Origin: Phycisphaerae bacterium
GTDB taxonomy: Bacteria; Planctomycetota; Phycisphaerae; Phycisphaerales; SM1A02
Length of the DNA: 45,078 nt
Reading direction: 5' to 3'
NCBI GenBank assembly: GCA_016873335.1
Contig: VGXN01000009.1
Coordinates: forward strand, 1-45,078
Part shown: positions 34,764 through 43,314 of the stretch, in pieces
How positions within the stretch are numbered: position 1 is the stretch's first letter
Layout: every line of letters starts with the position of its first letter
Notes under the pieces: model-generated
Seen by the model: only the letters and a program-made list of their open reading frames with translations
What the model was told of the DNA's origin: nothing
Databases searched by the model: none
Program-made: the position numbers and the translations under genes

Positions 34764-35471
34764 ATGTTGAGTCCAGCCAAGGCAGCCCGCGTCGACGAAC
34801 TCATGGAGAGAGCGCAGAGCGCTCTCCAAGCTGGGCATTGGTTCGAGGCGGAACGGGTTGCACAGCGCGCGCTTGAGATATCGCATCAAGCCTCCGACTT
34901 CGGTCGAATGCGTCGCATTCTTTTGCCGCTGCTCGAGTCGCGCCGTCAGCGCATGCAGATGGCGGCAAACAAGGCGAAGGTGACTTGGGTTCGTGGTGAG
35001 TTGACGGAAGACCATCTTGTTTCGCGGGGACTGCACATGCTTGAGCCCCCCCATGTCGGAGCTGATGCGCGTCGAATCCGTCTGACGGCACTTCGGCGCG
35101 AGGTGCCAGCACTGGTTCTCTGCCGCGAGCCAACGACGCAGCTTGGGCTTGTTCCCATCGTTGCCATCGGGCTCATCACCGTGCGTGCGCGCATCGGACC
35201 TCCAGAACATCCGGACAAGCCCTCCAAGCAGTGGTTCCTGAAGGCGCTCGAGTTGCTGGGCGATGCTGCAGTCGGGATGATTGATGGTGGGCTTGATGCG
35301 GTGCGACAAGTGGACCATGCAATGTCGCTCATCGATTCGGTTCCGGACCACGAAGGTCTTCACATGACCATCATGCGCCTCTGCGAAGCAGCGGAGCGGG
35401 AATCGCACGAGGCAGAAGCCATGCAGAAAGCCAAGACCTCCGCACGGGCCACCGAGCGTGCCTCCGACTGA
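34764..35471 (+). CDS. Uncharacterised soluble protein with TPR-like N-terminus
   Basis: 235 residues. Residues ~1-65 look like TPR-type helices (ARVDELMERAQSALQAGHWF then RALEISHQASDFGRM). A middle alpha/beta region follows (VTWVRGELTEDHLVSRGLHM, PALVLCREPTTQLGLVPIVA), with a long hydrophilic helix at the end. There is no signal peptide, membrane segment or recognised motif. It starts at ATG 34764, 78 bases after lpxA, and its end overlaps the M24 peptidase by 14 bases. Codon and base composition match the neighbours. Function unknown. Confidence 0.75.
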   Translation: MLSPAKAARVDELMERAQSALQAGHWFEAERVAQRALEISHQASDFGRMRRILLPLLESRRQRMQMAANKAKVTWVRGELTEDHLVSRGLHMLEPPHVGADARRIRLTALRREVPALVLCREPTTQLGLVPIVAIGLITVRARIGPPEHPDKPSKQWFLKALELLGDAAVGMIDGGLDAVRQVDHAMSLIDSVPDHEGLHMTIMRLCEAAERESHEAEAMQKAKTSARATERASD

Positions 35472-36642
35472 AGTTGCGACTGGCTTTGAACCCATCGCCG
35501 CGCTGTGCGGCGGAATCCCAGCCCAAAGCGCGACCCTGTATCACGAGATTCGCTTCAGCGTGGGCGATCCCGCCGTCCTGCTCACGCTTCGCCGCCAAAG
35601 TGGTGGAACGCACCGCGTTCTCCTGATCCGCGACATCGAACTCGACCGCGCACGAATCAATGCGCGTGCGGATGCGTTCCATTCGCCTGCGGACTTCACC
35701 CCCGTCGGCGGACTCTCTGGCAACCGCGAAACAGCGACAGCCCAGTCCGCGGCGGAGTGCCTTCGCCGCCACGGCGTTCGCCATGTGCGGATCGATCGCT
35801 CCACGCCATCGGTCTTCTGGCACGCACTCGTGGAGGCGGGACTGGAAGTGTCGTGTGATCTCGACACTTCAATCGCTCGGCGCCGCGCGAAGGATGCGCA
35901 GGAGATCGCTTGGCTTGCGCAGTGCCAATCCGACACCGAGGCAGCCGTACGACTTGCCTGCGAGCTTGTGGCGCGATCACAGGCGAGCGCGGATGGGACG
36001 CTCATGCACTCTGGCGAACCGCTCACCTCCGAGCGCGTCCGAAGTGCTATCGACGCGTTCCTGCTTGCGCGTGGATATCAGAACCCAGAGTCGATTGTGG
36101 CGGGCGGTCCCACCGCAAGCGACTGCCATGCACACGGTCATGGACCGCTTCGTACGGGCGAGCCCGTGATCGTCGACATCTTTCCAAGACAGCGGCAAAC
36201 GATGTACCACGGCGACTGCACGCGCACGGTGGTGCACGGCGCCATTTCGGCCGAGATTGCCCGCATGCATGCCGCCGTTGCGGCAGCCAAGCGGGCCGCG
36301 CTTGCGGCTGTGCGCGCGGGTACCACGGGCGAGCAGGTGCACGCCGCCACCACAGGCGAGATCAGCGCAGCCGGATTCCGCATGGGGCTGCCTGCGCCGA
36401 ATGAGAACTGGGACGATGCGCGAATGACCCACGGCACTGGGCATGGCATCGGGCTTGAGGTGCACGAGCCGCCGCTCCTCGCACTGCAAGGACCGCAGCT
36501 TGTGGTGGGTGATGTCGTGACGGTCGAGCCTGGCCTTTACCACCCTCGCATTGGCGGCATCCGAATCGAGGACATGGTTGTCGTGACGCAGGATGGATTC
36601 GAGAACCTCGGCTCGCTCCCCGAGGGTCTGGACTGGAAGTGA
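35458..36642 (+). CDS. M24 family metallopeptidase (Xaa-Pro aminopeptidase-like)
   Basis: 394 residues from a GTG at 35458 that overlaps the previous gene. The N-terminal ~170 residues are the creatinase-like domain; the pita-bread catalytic domain follows. Metal ligands are all visible: D240 in VIVDIFP, D253 in HGDCTRT, H329 in GTGHGIG, E357 in VEPGLY and E371 in RIEDM. Between the two Asp ligands there are two more residues than in E. coli aminopeptidase P, a mild oddity. It is expected to remove N-terminal residues before proline, or to act on dipeptides like prolidase; sequence alone does not decide. It is convergent with ettA across 41 bases. Confidence 0.9.
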   Translation: MPPTEVATGFEPIAALCGGIPAQSATLYHEIRFSVGDPAVLLTLRRQSGGTHRVLLIRDIELDRARINARADAFHSPADFTPVGGLSGNRETATAQSAAECLRRHGVRHVRIDRSTPSVFWHALVEAGLEVSCDLDTSIARRRAKDAQEIAWLAQCQSDTEAAVRLACELVARSQASADGTLMHSGEPLTSERVRSAIDAFLLARGYQNPESIVAGGPTASDCHAHGHGPLRTGEPVIVDIFPRQRQTMYHGDCTRTVVHGAISAEIARMHAAVAAAKRAALAAVRAGTTGEQVHAATTGEISAAGFRMGLPAPNENWDDARMTHGTGHGIGLEVHEPPLLALQGPQLVVGDVVTVEPGLYHPRIGGIRIEDMVVVTQDGFENLGSLPEGLDWK

Positions 36643-36682
36643 AGCGCTGATGCCGAAGTGCGGAAGGCAGAACGGCTTCGTG

Positions 36683-36698
36683 CTCACGCGCGCGTGAG
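36683..36698. other. 16-bp perfect palindrome at the end of ettA
   Basis: CTCACGCG followed directly by its reverse complement CGCGTGAG, covering the ettA stop codon in the convergent end with the peptidase gene, and followed on the plus strand by three T. It could act as a weak bidirectional terminator or be a chance result of the Thr-Arg-Ala codons in GC-rich DNA; it lacks a loop and a proper T-run. Confidence 0.3.
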
Positions 36699-38387
36699 TT
36701 TGCGGTACTTCACGCGGGTTGGTGCAGCCGCTGCGCCGAGTCGGCGCACGCGGTCCGCTTCATACTCCGAGTAATTCCCACCGAAGAAGAAGACTTGGCT
36801 GTCGCCTTCAAAGGCGAGGATGTGTGTGGCGACTCGGTCGAGGAACCACCGATCGTGGCTGATGATGACCGCGGTACCACCGTAGTTCTCGATCGCTTCC
36901 TCGAGCGCACGCATCGTGTTCACATCGAGATCATTGGTCGGCTCATCGAAGAGGATCACATTGTTGCTCTGCCGCAGCATGCGGGCAAGGTGCACGCGGT
37001 TGCGTTCACCACCGGAGAGCGATCCAACCTGCTTCTGCTGCTCGGTTCCACTGAATCCGAAGCGCGCCACATACGCGCGGCTGTTGATCTTCACGGGACC
37101 GAGCATCAGTTCCTCCGAACCACCTGAGATCGCCTGCCAGATGCTGTCGGTCGACTGCAGGCTGTCGCGGAGTTGTTCGATGTAGCCCAGATGAACCGTC
37201 TCACCCACGGTGAATGTGCCGGCATCGGGCTTCTCCGTACCGAGGATCATCTTGAACAGCGTGGTCTTGCCGGCACCGTTGGGACCAATCACCCCGACCA
37301 CAGCGCCCGCGGGAATCTCGAAGGACACGCGGTCGAGCAGCAGCCGATCCCCGAAGGACTTGGAGACTTCCTTTGCGTGGACAACGACCGTTCCCAACCG
37401 TGGACCGGGCGGAATGAAGATCTCGATCTCGGCCGCCTTTGCGCGCGACTGTTCGTCACTGAGCATGCGCTCATAGTTGCTGATTCGTGCCTTGCTCTTC
37501 GCCTGACGCCCCTTGGGATTCTGTCGGATCCAATCGAGTTCGCGCGCAAGCGACTTCTGCCGCACGCTTGCCTGCCGCTCCTCCACCGCCAGTCGCTTCT
37601 GCTTCTGCTCGAGCCACCGCGTGTAGTTGCCGCGGTACGGAATGCCCATGCCGCGGTCGAGTTCGAGAATCCAGCCCGCGACATTGTCGAGGAAGTATCG
37701 ATCGTGCGTGACCGCGATCACCGTCCCCGGATACCGCGCCAGATACTGCTCAAGCCAACCGACACTCTCGGCATCGAGATGGTTGGTCGGTTCATCGAGC
37801 AGCAGGATGTCCGGCTTCTGCATCAGCAGACGAGTGAGTGCGACTCGGCGACGCTCGCCACCCGAAACCGTATCGAGCGTTTGGTCGGAGGGCGGACACC
37901 GAAGCGCATCCATCGCCATCTCGATCTGGTTGTCGATAGTCCACGCATCGACCGCATCGAGTCTCTCCTGCACACGTCCCTGCTTCTCGATGAGACGCTC
38001 CATGTCTTCCGCGCTCATCTCTTCCCCGAACGTGCCGTTGATCTCATCGAACTCGCGCAGCAGGTCGAAGGTCGCCTGTGCACCCTCGCGCACCACTTCA
38101 AGAACGCTTCGCTTTTCATGCGCGAGCGGTTCCTGCTCCAAGAAGCCAACGGCAAACCCAGGCGAACGCTCGATCGTCCCCTCGAACTCCCTGTCCTCCC
38201 CCGCGATGATGCGCAGCAGCGTCGACTTGCCGCTTCCGTTCAACCCGAGAACGCCAATCTTGGCGCCGGAGTAGAAGCTCAGCGAGATGTCCTTCAGAAT
38301 CTCCTTGCGATTGACCGACTTCGACACGCCAAGCATCGAGAAAATGATGCGGACTGACTCTGGAGTCCCCTTTGCTGACTGTGCCAT
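36684..38387 (-). CDS. ettA: ABC-F ATPase EttA (energy-dependent translational throttle)
   Basis: 567 residues with two ATP-binding cassettes and no membrane domain. EttA binds the ribosomal E site and gates entry into elongation according to ATP/ADP ratio. Walker A motifs are GLNGSGKST and GPNGAGKTT; signatures are SGGERRRVALTRLL and SGGERNRVHLARM; Walker B segments are ILLLDEPTNHLD and VILFDEPTNDLD. An arm-like insertion lies between motifs of the first cassette, and the linker contains a charged helical region (KQKRLAVEERQASVRQKSLA). The C-terminus, VKYRKLTRA, is the usual EttA ending. The ATG at 38387 is divergent from the SulP-carbonic anhydrase gene across 160 bases. Confidence 0.95.
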   Translation of the reverse strand: MAQSAKGTPESVRIIFSMLGVSKSVNRKEILKDISLSFYSGAKIGVLGLNGSGKSTLLRIIAGEDREFEGTIERSPGFAVGFLEQEPLAHEKRSVLEVVREGAQATFDLLREFDEINGTFGEEMSAEDMERLIEKQGRVQERLDAVDAWTIDNQIEMAMDALRCPPSDQTLDTVSGGERRRVALTRLLMQKPDILLLDEPTNHLDAESVGWLEQYLARYPGTVIAVTHDRYFLDNVAGWILELDRGMGIPYRGNYTRWLEQKQKRLAVEERQASVRQKSLARELDWIRQNPKGRQAKSKARISNYERMLSDEQSRAKAAEIEIFIPPGPRLGTVVVHAKEVSKSFGDRLLLDRVSFEIPAGAVVGVIGPNGAGKTTLFKMILGTEKPDAGTFTVGETVHLGYIEQLRDSLQSTDSIWQAISGGSEELMLGPVKINSRAYVARFGFSGTEQQKQVGSLSGGERNRVHLARMLRQSNNVILFDEPTNDLDVNTMRALEEAIENYGGTAVIISHDRWFLDRVATHILAFEGDSQVFFFGGNYSEYEADRVRRLGAAAAPTRVKYRKLTRA

Positions 38388-38547
38388 GGAACGCCGAGTC
38401 TAAAGGTGGCTCCCGAGGCGCCCTGGGCGATGCACATGCCCCCTTTGGATCGCAACAAGCGACACAGACGATCCCTATTTTGCAAATGCGGCAGCATTTC
38501 CTATTTCGGATAACCAATCGCATTTCACTGGCGTAGCGTGGGTCCCG
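38388..38547. promoter_or_regulatory. Divergent intergenic region, ettA / SulP-carbonic anhydrase
   Basis: The longest gene-free stretch (160 bases). It is much richer in A and T than its surroundings between 38470 and 38530. It contains an inverted repeat, AAATGC-GGCA-GCATTT (38484-38499), flanked by two copies of CCTATTT (38474-38480 and 38500-38506), the best operator candidate in the window. It should hold promoters for both genes. Confidence 0.5.
38474..38506. repeat. Operator-like inverted repeat flanked by direct repeats
   Basis: A perfect 6-bp inverted repeat (AAATGC / GCATTT) with a 4-bp spacer, bracketed by CCTATTT direct repeats, 40-70 bases upstream of the SulP-carbonic anhydrase start. 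The symmetry fits a dimeric repressor or activator site. No regulator is encoded next to it. Confidence 0.45.
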
Positions 38548-40830
38548 ATGGCCACCGCCCCAGCCACCGATCTTGCCCGCGAAGGCACCTCCAGATTCAG
38601 GGATCTGATTGCCAGCCTCCCCGTCTTCTTCGTAGCCCTGCCTCTCTGCCTCGGCATCGCACAGGCATCGGGCGCGCCGCCGTTTGCTGGACTTGTTGCC
38701 GGCATCATCGGCGGCATCGTGGTCGGGCTGCTCAGCGGCTCACACATCAGCATCTCAGGACCCGCCGCAGGGCTGACCGCCATCGTCCTCGCACAGATTC
38801 AGGGCCTCGGATCGTTCGAGGCATTCCTCATGGCAGTCGTGTTGGCAGGCGTGATCCAACTCGGCCTCGGCTTCGCGCGTGCGGGAGGGCTGGCCAACTA
38901 CTTCCCATCGAGTGTCATCAAGGGACTGCTCGCCGCCATCGGCATCATCATCATCCTCAAGCAAGTCCCCCATCTGATCGGATACGACGTCGAGCCCGAA
39001 GGCGCAGAAGCATTTGTCGAGCCTGATGGACAGAACACTTTTACCGCACTCCTGAGCGCGTTCTCCAATCTGCTTCCAGGCGCAGCACTCGTCGGGCTCT
39101 CGTCGCTTGCGCTCGCCATCGTGTGGGATCGCACGCCGCTGAAGAAGACCATGCCCAGCGCTCTGATTGCGGTGCTGTTCGGCACGGTCCTGAGCCTCAT
39201 TCTCATGAAGGCCGAGTCATCTTGGGCCATCGTGGATTCGCATCTCGTGAGCGTGCCCGTGGTTGGGAGCGGTGGCGTGCAGTGGGGCGATCTCATCACA
39301 CTGCCCGACTTCTCGCGCGCACTCGAGCCTGCGGTGCTTGTGGCGGCGGTCACTCTCGCGGTCGTTGCATCGCTTGAAGCACTGCTCAACCTCGAGGCAA
39401 CGGAGAAGCTTGATCCGCAGCGGCGTACCGCACCACCCAACCGTGAACTGCTCGCGCAAGGCGTGGGCAATACGCTGTCTGGGCTGATCGGCGGTCTTCC
39501 GATGACATTGGTCATCGTTCGAAGCTCCGTGAACGTGAACGCCGGTGCACAGACGCGTCTTTCGGCGATTACGCACGGCGTTCTGCTGCTTGGAACGGTG
39601 CTCCTGATCCCGACACTGCTGAACACCATTCCGAAGGCTGCTCTGGCCGCTGTGCTGGTCGCGACCGGATGGAAACTGGCGAGTCCGCAGATGTTCCGCA
39701 GCGTGTGGAGACAGGGCAAGACCCAGTTCATTCCGTTTGTGGTCACGATCATTGCAATCGTCAGCACCGATTTCTTGAAGGGCGTGCTGATCGGGCTCGC
39801 CGTCAGCCTGTTGATGGTGCTCATTGGCAACATGAAGCACGACTTCCGAGTGCTCAAGGAAGCGCATATCCACGGCATCGTGCACCGCATCGAGCTCATC
39901 GGGCAGGCCACGTTCCTCAACCGTGCGGCACTGCTGACCACACTCAGTTCGTTCAAGCGCGGAGAGCAGGTCATCATCGACGCGCGACTCGTGGACTACC
40001 TCGACTCCGACATGGTTGCCATCCTTCGCGAGTTCACTGAGGAGACAGCGCCACGAAAGGGTGTCATCGTCAGCATGCTCGGTTTCAAGAATCGCTACGA
40101 CCTGAAGGATCAGGTGCAGTACGTCGATGTCAGCACGCGCGAGGTGCAGTCCGCAGCAACACCGCTTCAAGTCTTGCAGACGCTCAAGGAGGGCAACGAA
40201 CGTTTCGTCTCGGGACGGCGGCTGAATCGCGATCTGATGCGGCAGGTGGATCAGACCGCTGCAGGTCAACACCCTCTTGCGGTCGTGCTTGGCTGCATCG
40301 ATTCCCGGGCGCCTGTGGAACTCATCTTTGACGCAGGCATCGGCGACATGTTCATCGCTCGTCTTGCAGGCAATGTCGCAAGCCCGAAGGCGCTTGGAAG
40401 CATCGAGTTCGCATGCAAGGTGGCTGGTGCTCGACTCATCCTTGTACTCGGGCACACCCGCTGCGGCGCCGTGAAGGCCGCTTGTGATTTTGTGGCGAAG
40501 GGTCTCGATCCGGTGGAAGCAACGGGACTGACCAATCTCCCGTCCATCACCGATCCGATCTCCGAGGCTGTTCGCATGGAGACGACCATCAAGGATCGCC
40601 GCGACGCATCCAACGAGGCGTTCGTGGACCGAGTGGCGACCATCAATGTGCGAAACGCCATGCGGTGGATTCAGGACAACAGCCCGACCATCTCAAAGAT
40701 GCTCGCCACGGGCGAAGTCGCGCTCGTGGGCGGCATGTACGACATCAAGACAGGGCGCGTCGAGTTCCTCGACGAGGCGGCGGCGATCAGCCTGGTTGCA
40801 CCCGTTTCTGCCGTGACTCGATCAACCTGA
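38548..40830 (+). CDS. SulP-family anion transporter fused to beta-carbonic anhydrase
   Basis: 760 residues. The SulP membrane domain (~15-430, beginning RFRDLIASLPVFFVALPLCLG then SGPAAGLTAIVLA) belongs with sulfate/bicarbonate transporters. It is followed by a STAS-type domain (~440-535, FLNRAALLTTLSSF and VIIDARLVDYLDSDMV) and a beta-class carbonic anhydrase (~560-750). The zinc site is complete: C583, D585 and R587 in GCIDSRAP, H636 and C639 in LGHTRCGA. The arrangement suggests coupled bicarbonate uptake and CO2 interconversion at the inner membrane. SulP-carbonic anhydrase fusions are known in several bacteria. It is followed by the convergent metal permease gene 6 bases away. Confidence 0.93.
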   Translation: MATAPATDLAREGTSRFRDLIASLPVFFVALPLCLGIAQASGAPPFAGLVAGIIGGIVVGLLSGSHISISGPAAGLTAIVLAQIQGLGSFEAFLMAVVLAGVIQLGLGFARAGGLANYFPSSVIKGLLAAIGIIIILKQVPHLIGYDVEPEGAEAFVEPDGQNTFTALLSAFSNLLPGAALVGLSSLALAIVWDRTPLKKTMPSALIAVLFGTVLSLILMKAESSWAIVDSHLVSVPVVGSGGVQWGDLITLPDFSRALEPAVLVAAVTLAVVASLEALLNLEATEKLDPQRRTAPPNRELLAQGVGNTLSGLIGGLPMTLVIVRSSVNVNAGAQTRLSAITHGVLLLGTVLLIPTLLNTIPKAALAAVLVATGWKLASPQMFRSVWRQGKTQFIPFVVTIIAIVSTDFLKGVLIGLAVSLLMVLIGNMKHDFRVLKEAHIHGIVHRIELIGQATFLNRAALLTTLSSFKRGEQVIIDARLVDYLDSDMVAILREFTEETAPRKGVIVSMLGFKNRYDLKDQVQYVDVSTREVQSAATPLQVLQTLKEGNERFVSGRRLNRDLMRQVDQTAAGQHPLAVVLGCIDSRAPVELIFDAGIGDMFIARLAGNVASPKALGSIEFACKVAGARLILVLGHTRCGAVKAACDFVAKGLDPVEATGLTNLPSITDPISEAVRMETTIKDRRDASNEAFVDRVATINVRNAMRWIQDNSPTISKMLATGEVALVGGMYDIKTGRVEFLDEAAAISLVAPVSAVTRST

Positions 40831-40836
40831 CGACGA

Positions 40837-41661
40837 TCACCCACGCTGCGTGCGGCGCCAGATCCACGCGGTCATGAAGAGCAGCGCCGCCATCAGCACG
40901 ATCGTGGCACCGCTCGGCAGGGATGCGTGATAGGACAGCAGCAATCCGCCCACCACGGCCGCCGCCGCCGTTGTCGCCGAGAGCCACAGCATGGGCACCA
41001 TGCGACGCGTCAGGAGCGCTGCCGTGGCCGCTGGCGTGACGAGAAGCGCACTCGTGAGAACCACCCCCACGACCTGCACGCCCGACACGACGGCGAACGC
41101 GATGAGCACAAGCAGCAGCGCGTGCAGTCGCTGTGAACGAATGCCGATCAGATCCGCATAGGTCGAGTCGTACGAGGCGAGTTCCAACTCCTTGAACAGC
41201 GCAAGGATGACCGCGAGCACCAGCACCGCGGCGCACAGCATGAACAGAAGATCGCCCTGTGCCACCGAGAGCAGATTGCCCAGCAGCAAGTGGGAGAGGT
41301 CGCGCCAGGATCCGATGCGTGCGGTCAGCACCACACCGAGCGCGAACATGCCTGTGAAGACAACGCCAATGGCTGCATCGTCACGGATGCCGCGCCGCCG
41401 CGAGGTGCGCGAAGACAAGACCGCGATGCCGAGCGCGGTGACAACGTTGCTCGCGAGCGCCCCAGCCATCAGGCTCAGTCCCTTCGCCTGCGCGATCACC
41501 AGTCCGGGCAAGGTCGTGTGCGACATGGCTTCCCCGACAAATGCCATGCGACGGAACACCACGAAGACCCCGAGAACGCCGCATGCGACGCCCGCTGCGA
41601 GCCCCGCCGCCAAGGCGTCGCGCATGAACCCATGCGTCCACGGTTCGAGCAGCCAGTTCAT
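40837..41661 (-). CDS. Zinc/manganese ABC transporter permease (ZnuB/MntB-like)
   Basis: 274 residues, eight or nine membrane helices of the ABC-3 family. The region FVVFRRMAFVGEAMSHTTLPG is the conserved cytoplasmic loop that touches the ATPase, and SGVQVVGVVLTSALLVTPAATA is a diagnostic helix pair. It carries divalent metal through the inner membrane. The ATG at 41661 overlaps the ATPase stop (ATGA). It is last in the operon binding protein-ATPase-permease. Zinc rather than manganese is favoured by the His-rich loop of the binding protein, but this is inference. Confidence 0.92.
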   Translation of the reverse strand: MNWLLEPWTHGFMRDALAAGLAAGVACGVLGVFVVFRRMAFVGEAMSHTTLPGLVIAQAKGLSLMAGALASNVVTALGIAVLSSRTSRRRGIRDDAAIGVVFTGMFALGVVLTARIGSWRDLSHLLLGNLLSVAQGDLLFMLCAAVLVLAVILALFKELELASYDSTYADLIGIRSQRLHALLLVLIAFAVVSGVQVVGVVLTSALLVTPAATAALLTRRMVPMLWLSATTAAAAVVGGLLLSYHASLPSGATIVLMAALLFMTAWIWRRTQRG

Positions 41662-42377
41662 CGAGCGCCTCCACGGACCGTGCCGTCTTCGATCGACAGC
41701 ACATCATCGAAGGGAAGATCGTGCGTTCCCACATCGTGGGTTGAGACGATCATCGACTTCCCCGCGCGTTGCAGCCGATCGAGGAGCGCACCAACGAGCA
41801 CTCGTGAGGCGGCATCCACCGCATTGAGCGGTTCGTCCAGCAACAAGAGGTCGGACTCCTGTGCGGCGGCGCGCGCGAGCAGCAGCCGCTGCTGTTGCCC
41901 GCCCGACAACTCGCCAATCGGACGGCGCGCGATCTCCGTGAGCCCAAGCGATGCGAGGACGCCATCCACCACAGCATGGCACTCCGCGCTCGGTCGGCGC
42001 AGCCAGCCCGTGTGCACAAAGCGACCCGCGAGCGTGAAGCGCCGGACATCCACAGGAAAATCCCAGTTGATCGACTGCCGCTGGGGGACATAGGACGTGC
42101 GGTGGTGACACGCACCAACGCGCAGCCCGAAGACACGAATGTTCCCACCACACATCGGCAGAAGCCCGGCGACCGTTTTCAGCAGAGTGCTCTTGCCCGA
42201 ACCGTTCGGCCCCACGAGTGCAAACCGCTTGCCGATGGGCAAGGCAAAGCTGACGTCATGCAGGATCGGTGCGGCACCTGAGTGCCCTGCCGCAACGCCG
42301 TCAAGTGCGAGCGCGGGCGCCCCCGGATCGGGCGCATGCAGATGACGACCTCCGTAGGAGAGCGCCGTGTCCTTCAC
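41658..42377 (-). CDS. Zinc/manganese ABC transporter ATP-binding protein (ZnuC/MntA-like)
   Basis: 239 residues from a GTG at 42377 that overlaps the binding-protein stop (GTGA). Walker A VGPNGSGKST, Q-loop YVPQRQSINWDFPV (the family-typical 'vpQr..id..FP' pattern), signature ELSGGQQQRLLLARA and Walker B LLLLDEPLNAVD are all present; the switch His is in VSTHDVG. It powers uptake through the neighbouring permease at the cytoplasmic face. The first ~18 residues before the ABC fold are extra. No regulator such as Zur is next to the operon. Confidence 0.94.
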   Translation of the reverse strand: MKDTALSYGGRHLHAPDPGAPALALDGVAAGHSGAAPILHDVSFALPIGKRFALVGPNGSGKSTLLKTVAGLLPMCGGNIRVFGLRVGACHHRTSYVPQRQSINWDFPVDVRRFTLAGRFVHTGWLRRPSAECHAVVDGVLASLGLTEIARRPIGELSGGQQQRLLLARAAAQESDLLLLDEPLNAVDAASRVLVGALLDRLQRAGKSMIVSTHDVGTHDLPFDDVLSIEDGTVRGGAR

Positions 42378-43294
42378 GGCTGAAGCGCCTTGACGATCGC
42401 CTCGGTGTTCCCGCGCATCGTGGCAAGGTAAGCACTGCCACCCATCTCCGTGGACGGCGACAGCCCATCGAGCCGCAGCGTTTCGACCAACCGCGTGCCC
42501 GACTCGCGTGCAACGACTTCAGCCGTTCGCGACCGATGTGCGACATCACCAAACATCACTGGCGCACCAGAGGTGCGCACGGAGGCGACAAGTTCAAGAA
42601 TGCGGGTGGGGCTCGTATCCACTTCATCCCCCGCCATCTCCACACCGATCACCTGAACGCCGTACCGCGCGCCCCAATGCCCGAGCGCTTCATGCGTTGT
42701 GACGATCGTTCTGCGTTCCGCGGGGATCTTCGCCACCTGCTCCTTCGTCCAACGATCCAGTTCGCGGAGTTTCTCTCGCATCACATCGGCTCGGTCCCTG
42801 AACGCCGCTGCATCGGCGGGGCGGCGTTCCGCAAGCGCCTGCTGCAGACGATCCGTCATCGTGATCATCTTGATCGGATCGTGCCACGCGTGCGGATCGA
42901 TGCCGCCCTTCGTCGGGGCATCGTTCGCGTGTGTATGGGTGTGGTCAGGGTGATCGCAAGACTGTCCTTCCTGTCCAAGCCCATCCGCCAGCATCAACAG
43001 CTCCGCCTTGCTGCCCGATGTGGAGTGCATCTTCTTGAGATCCGCATCAAGACCAAGACCGAACACAATCACCAGTCCAGCGCGCGCCACCTTGGCAGCA
43101 TCCGCAGGGGTCGGTTCCGCATGGTGCGGATCGCCGCCCAAACCGCCAACTCGCACAACTTCAATCGCGCTGCCACCGACCGCTGCCGCGAGATCAGCAG
43201 TGACATCGCTTGCAACGACCACCTGCAACTTTGGCTGCGCTTCGCTCGCCGATTGAGCGGTGGCAAGGGCAAGACATGCGGCGACGGCGAACAT
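42374..43294 (-). CDS. Zinc/manganese ABC transporter substrate-binding protein (ZnuA/TroA-like)
   Basis: 306 residues from the ATG at 43294, chosen because it gives a signal peptide (MFAVAACLALATAQSASEA). The cluster A-I fold is visible: GGDPHHAEPTPAD with the first ligand His, a His/Asp-rich flexible loop (CDHPDHTHTHAND, characteristic of zinc binders), DPHAWHDPI with the second ligand region, and TTHEALGHWGARYGV with the third. The expected fourth acidic ligand is not obvious; GDVAHRSRTAEVVARESG is the matching segment. The upstream AddA-like gene ends 20 bases before, so they may be co-transcribed. Confidence 0.9.
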   Translation of the reverse strand: MFAVAACLALATAQSASEAQPKLQVVVASDVTADLAAAVGGSAIEVVRVGGLGGDPHHAEPTPADAAKVARAGLVIVFGLGLDADLKKMHSTSGSKAELLMLADGLGQEGQSCDHPDHTHTHANDAPTKGGIDPHAWHDPIKMITMTDRLQQALAERRPADAAAFRDRADVMREKLRELDRWTKEQVAKIPAERRTIVTTHEALGHWGARYGVQVIGVEMAGDEVDTSPTRILELVASVRTSGAPVMFGDVAHRSRTAEVVARESGTRLVETLRLDGLSPSTEMGGSAYLATMRGNTEAIVKALQP

Positions 43295-43314
43295 GAGTTC
43301 GCCATCATAGGAGG

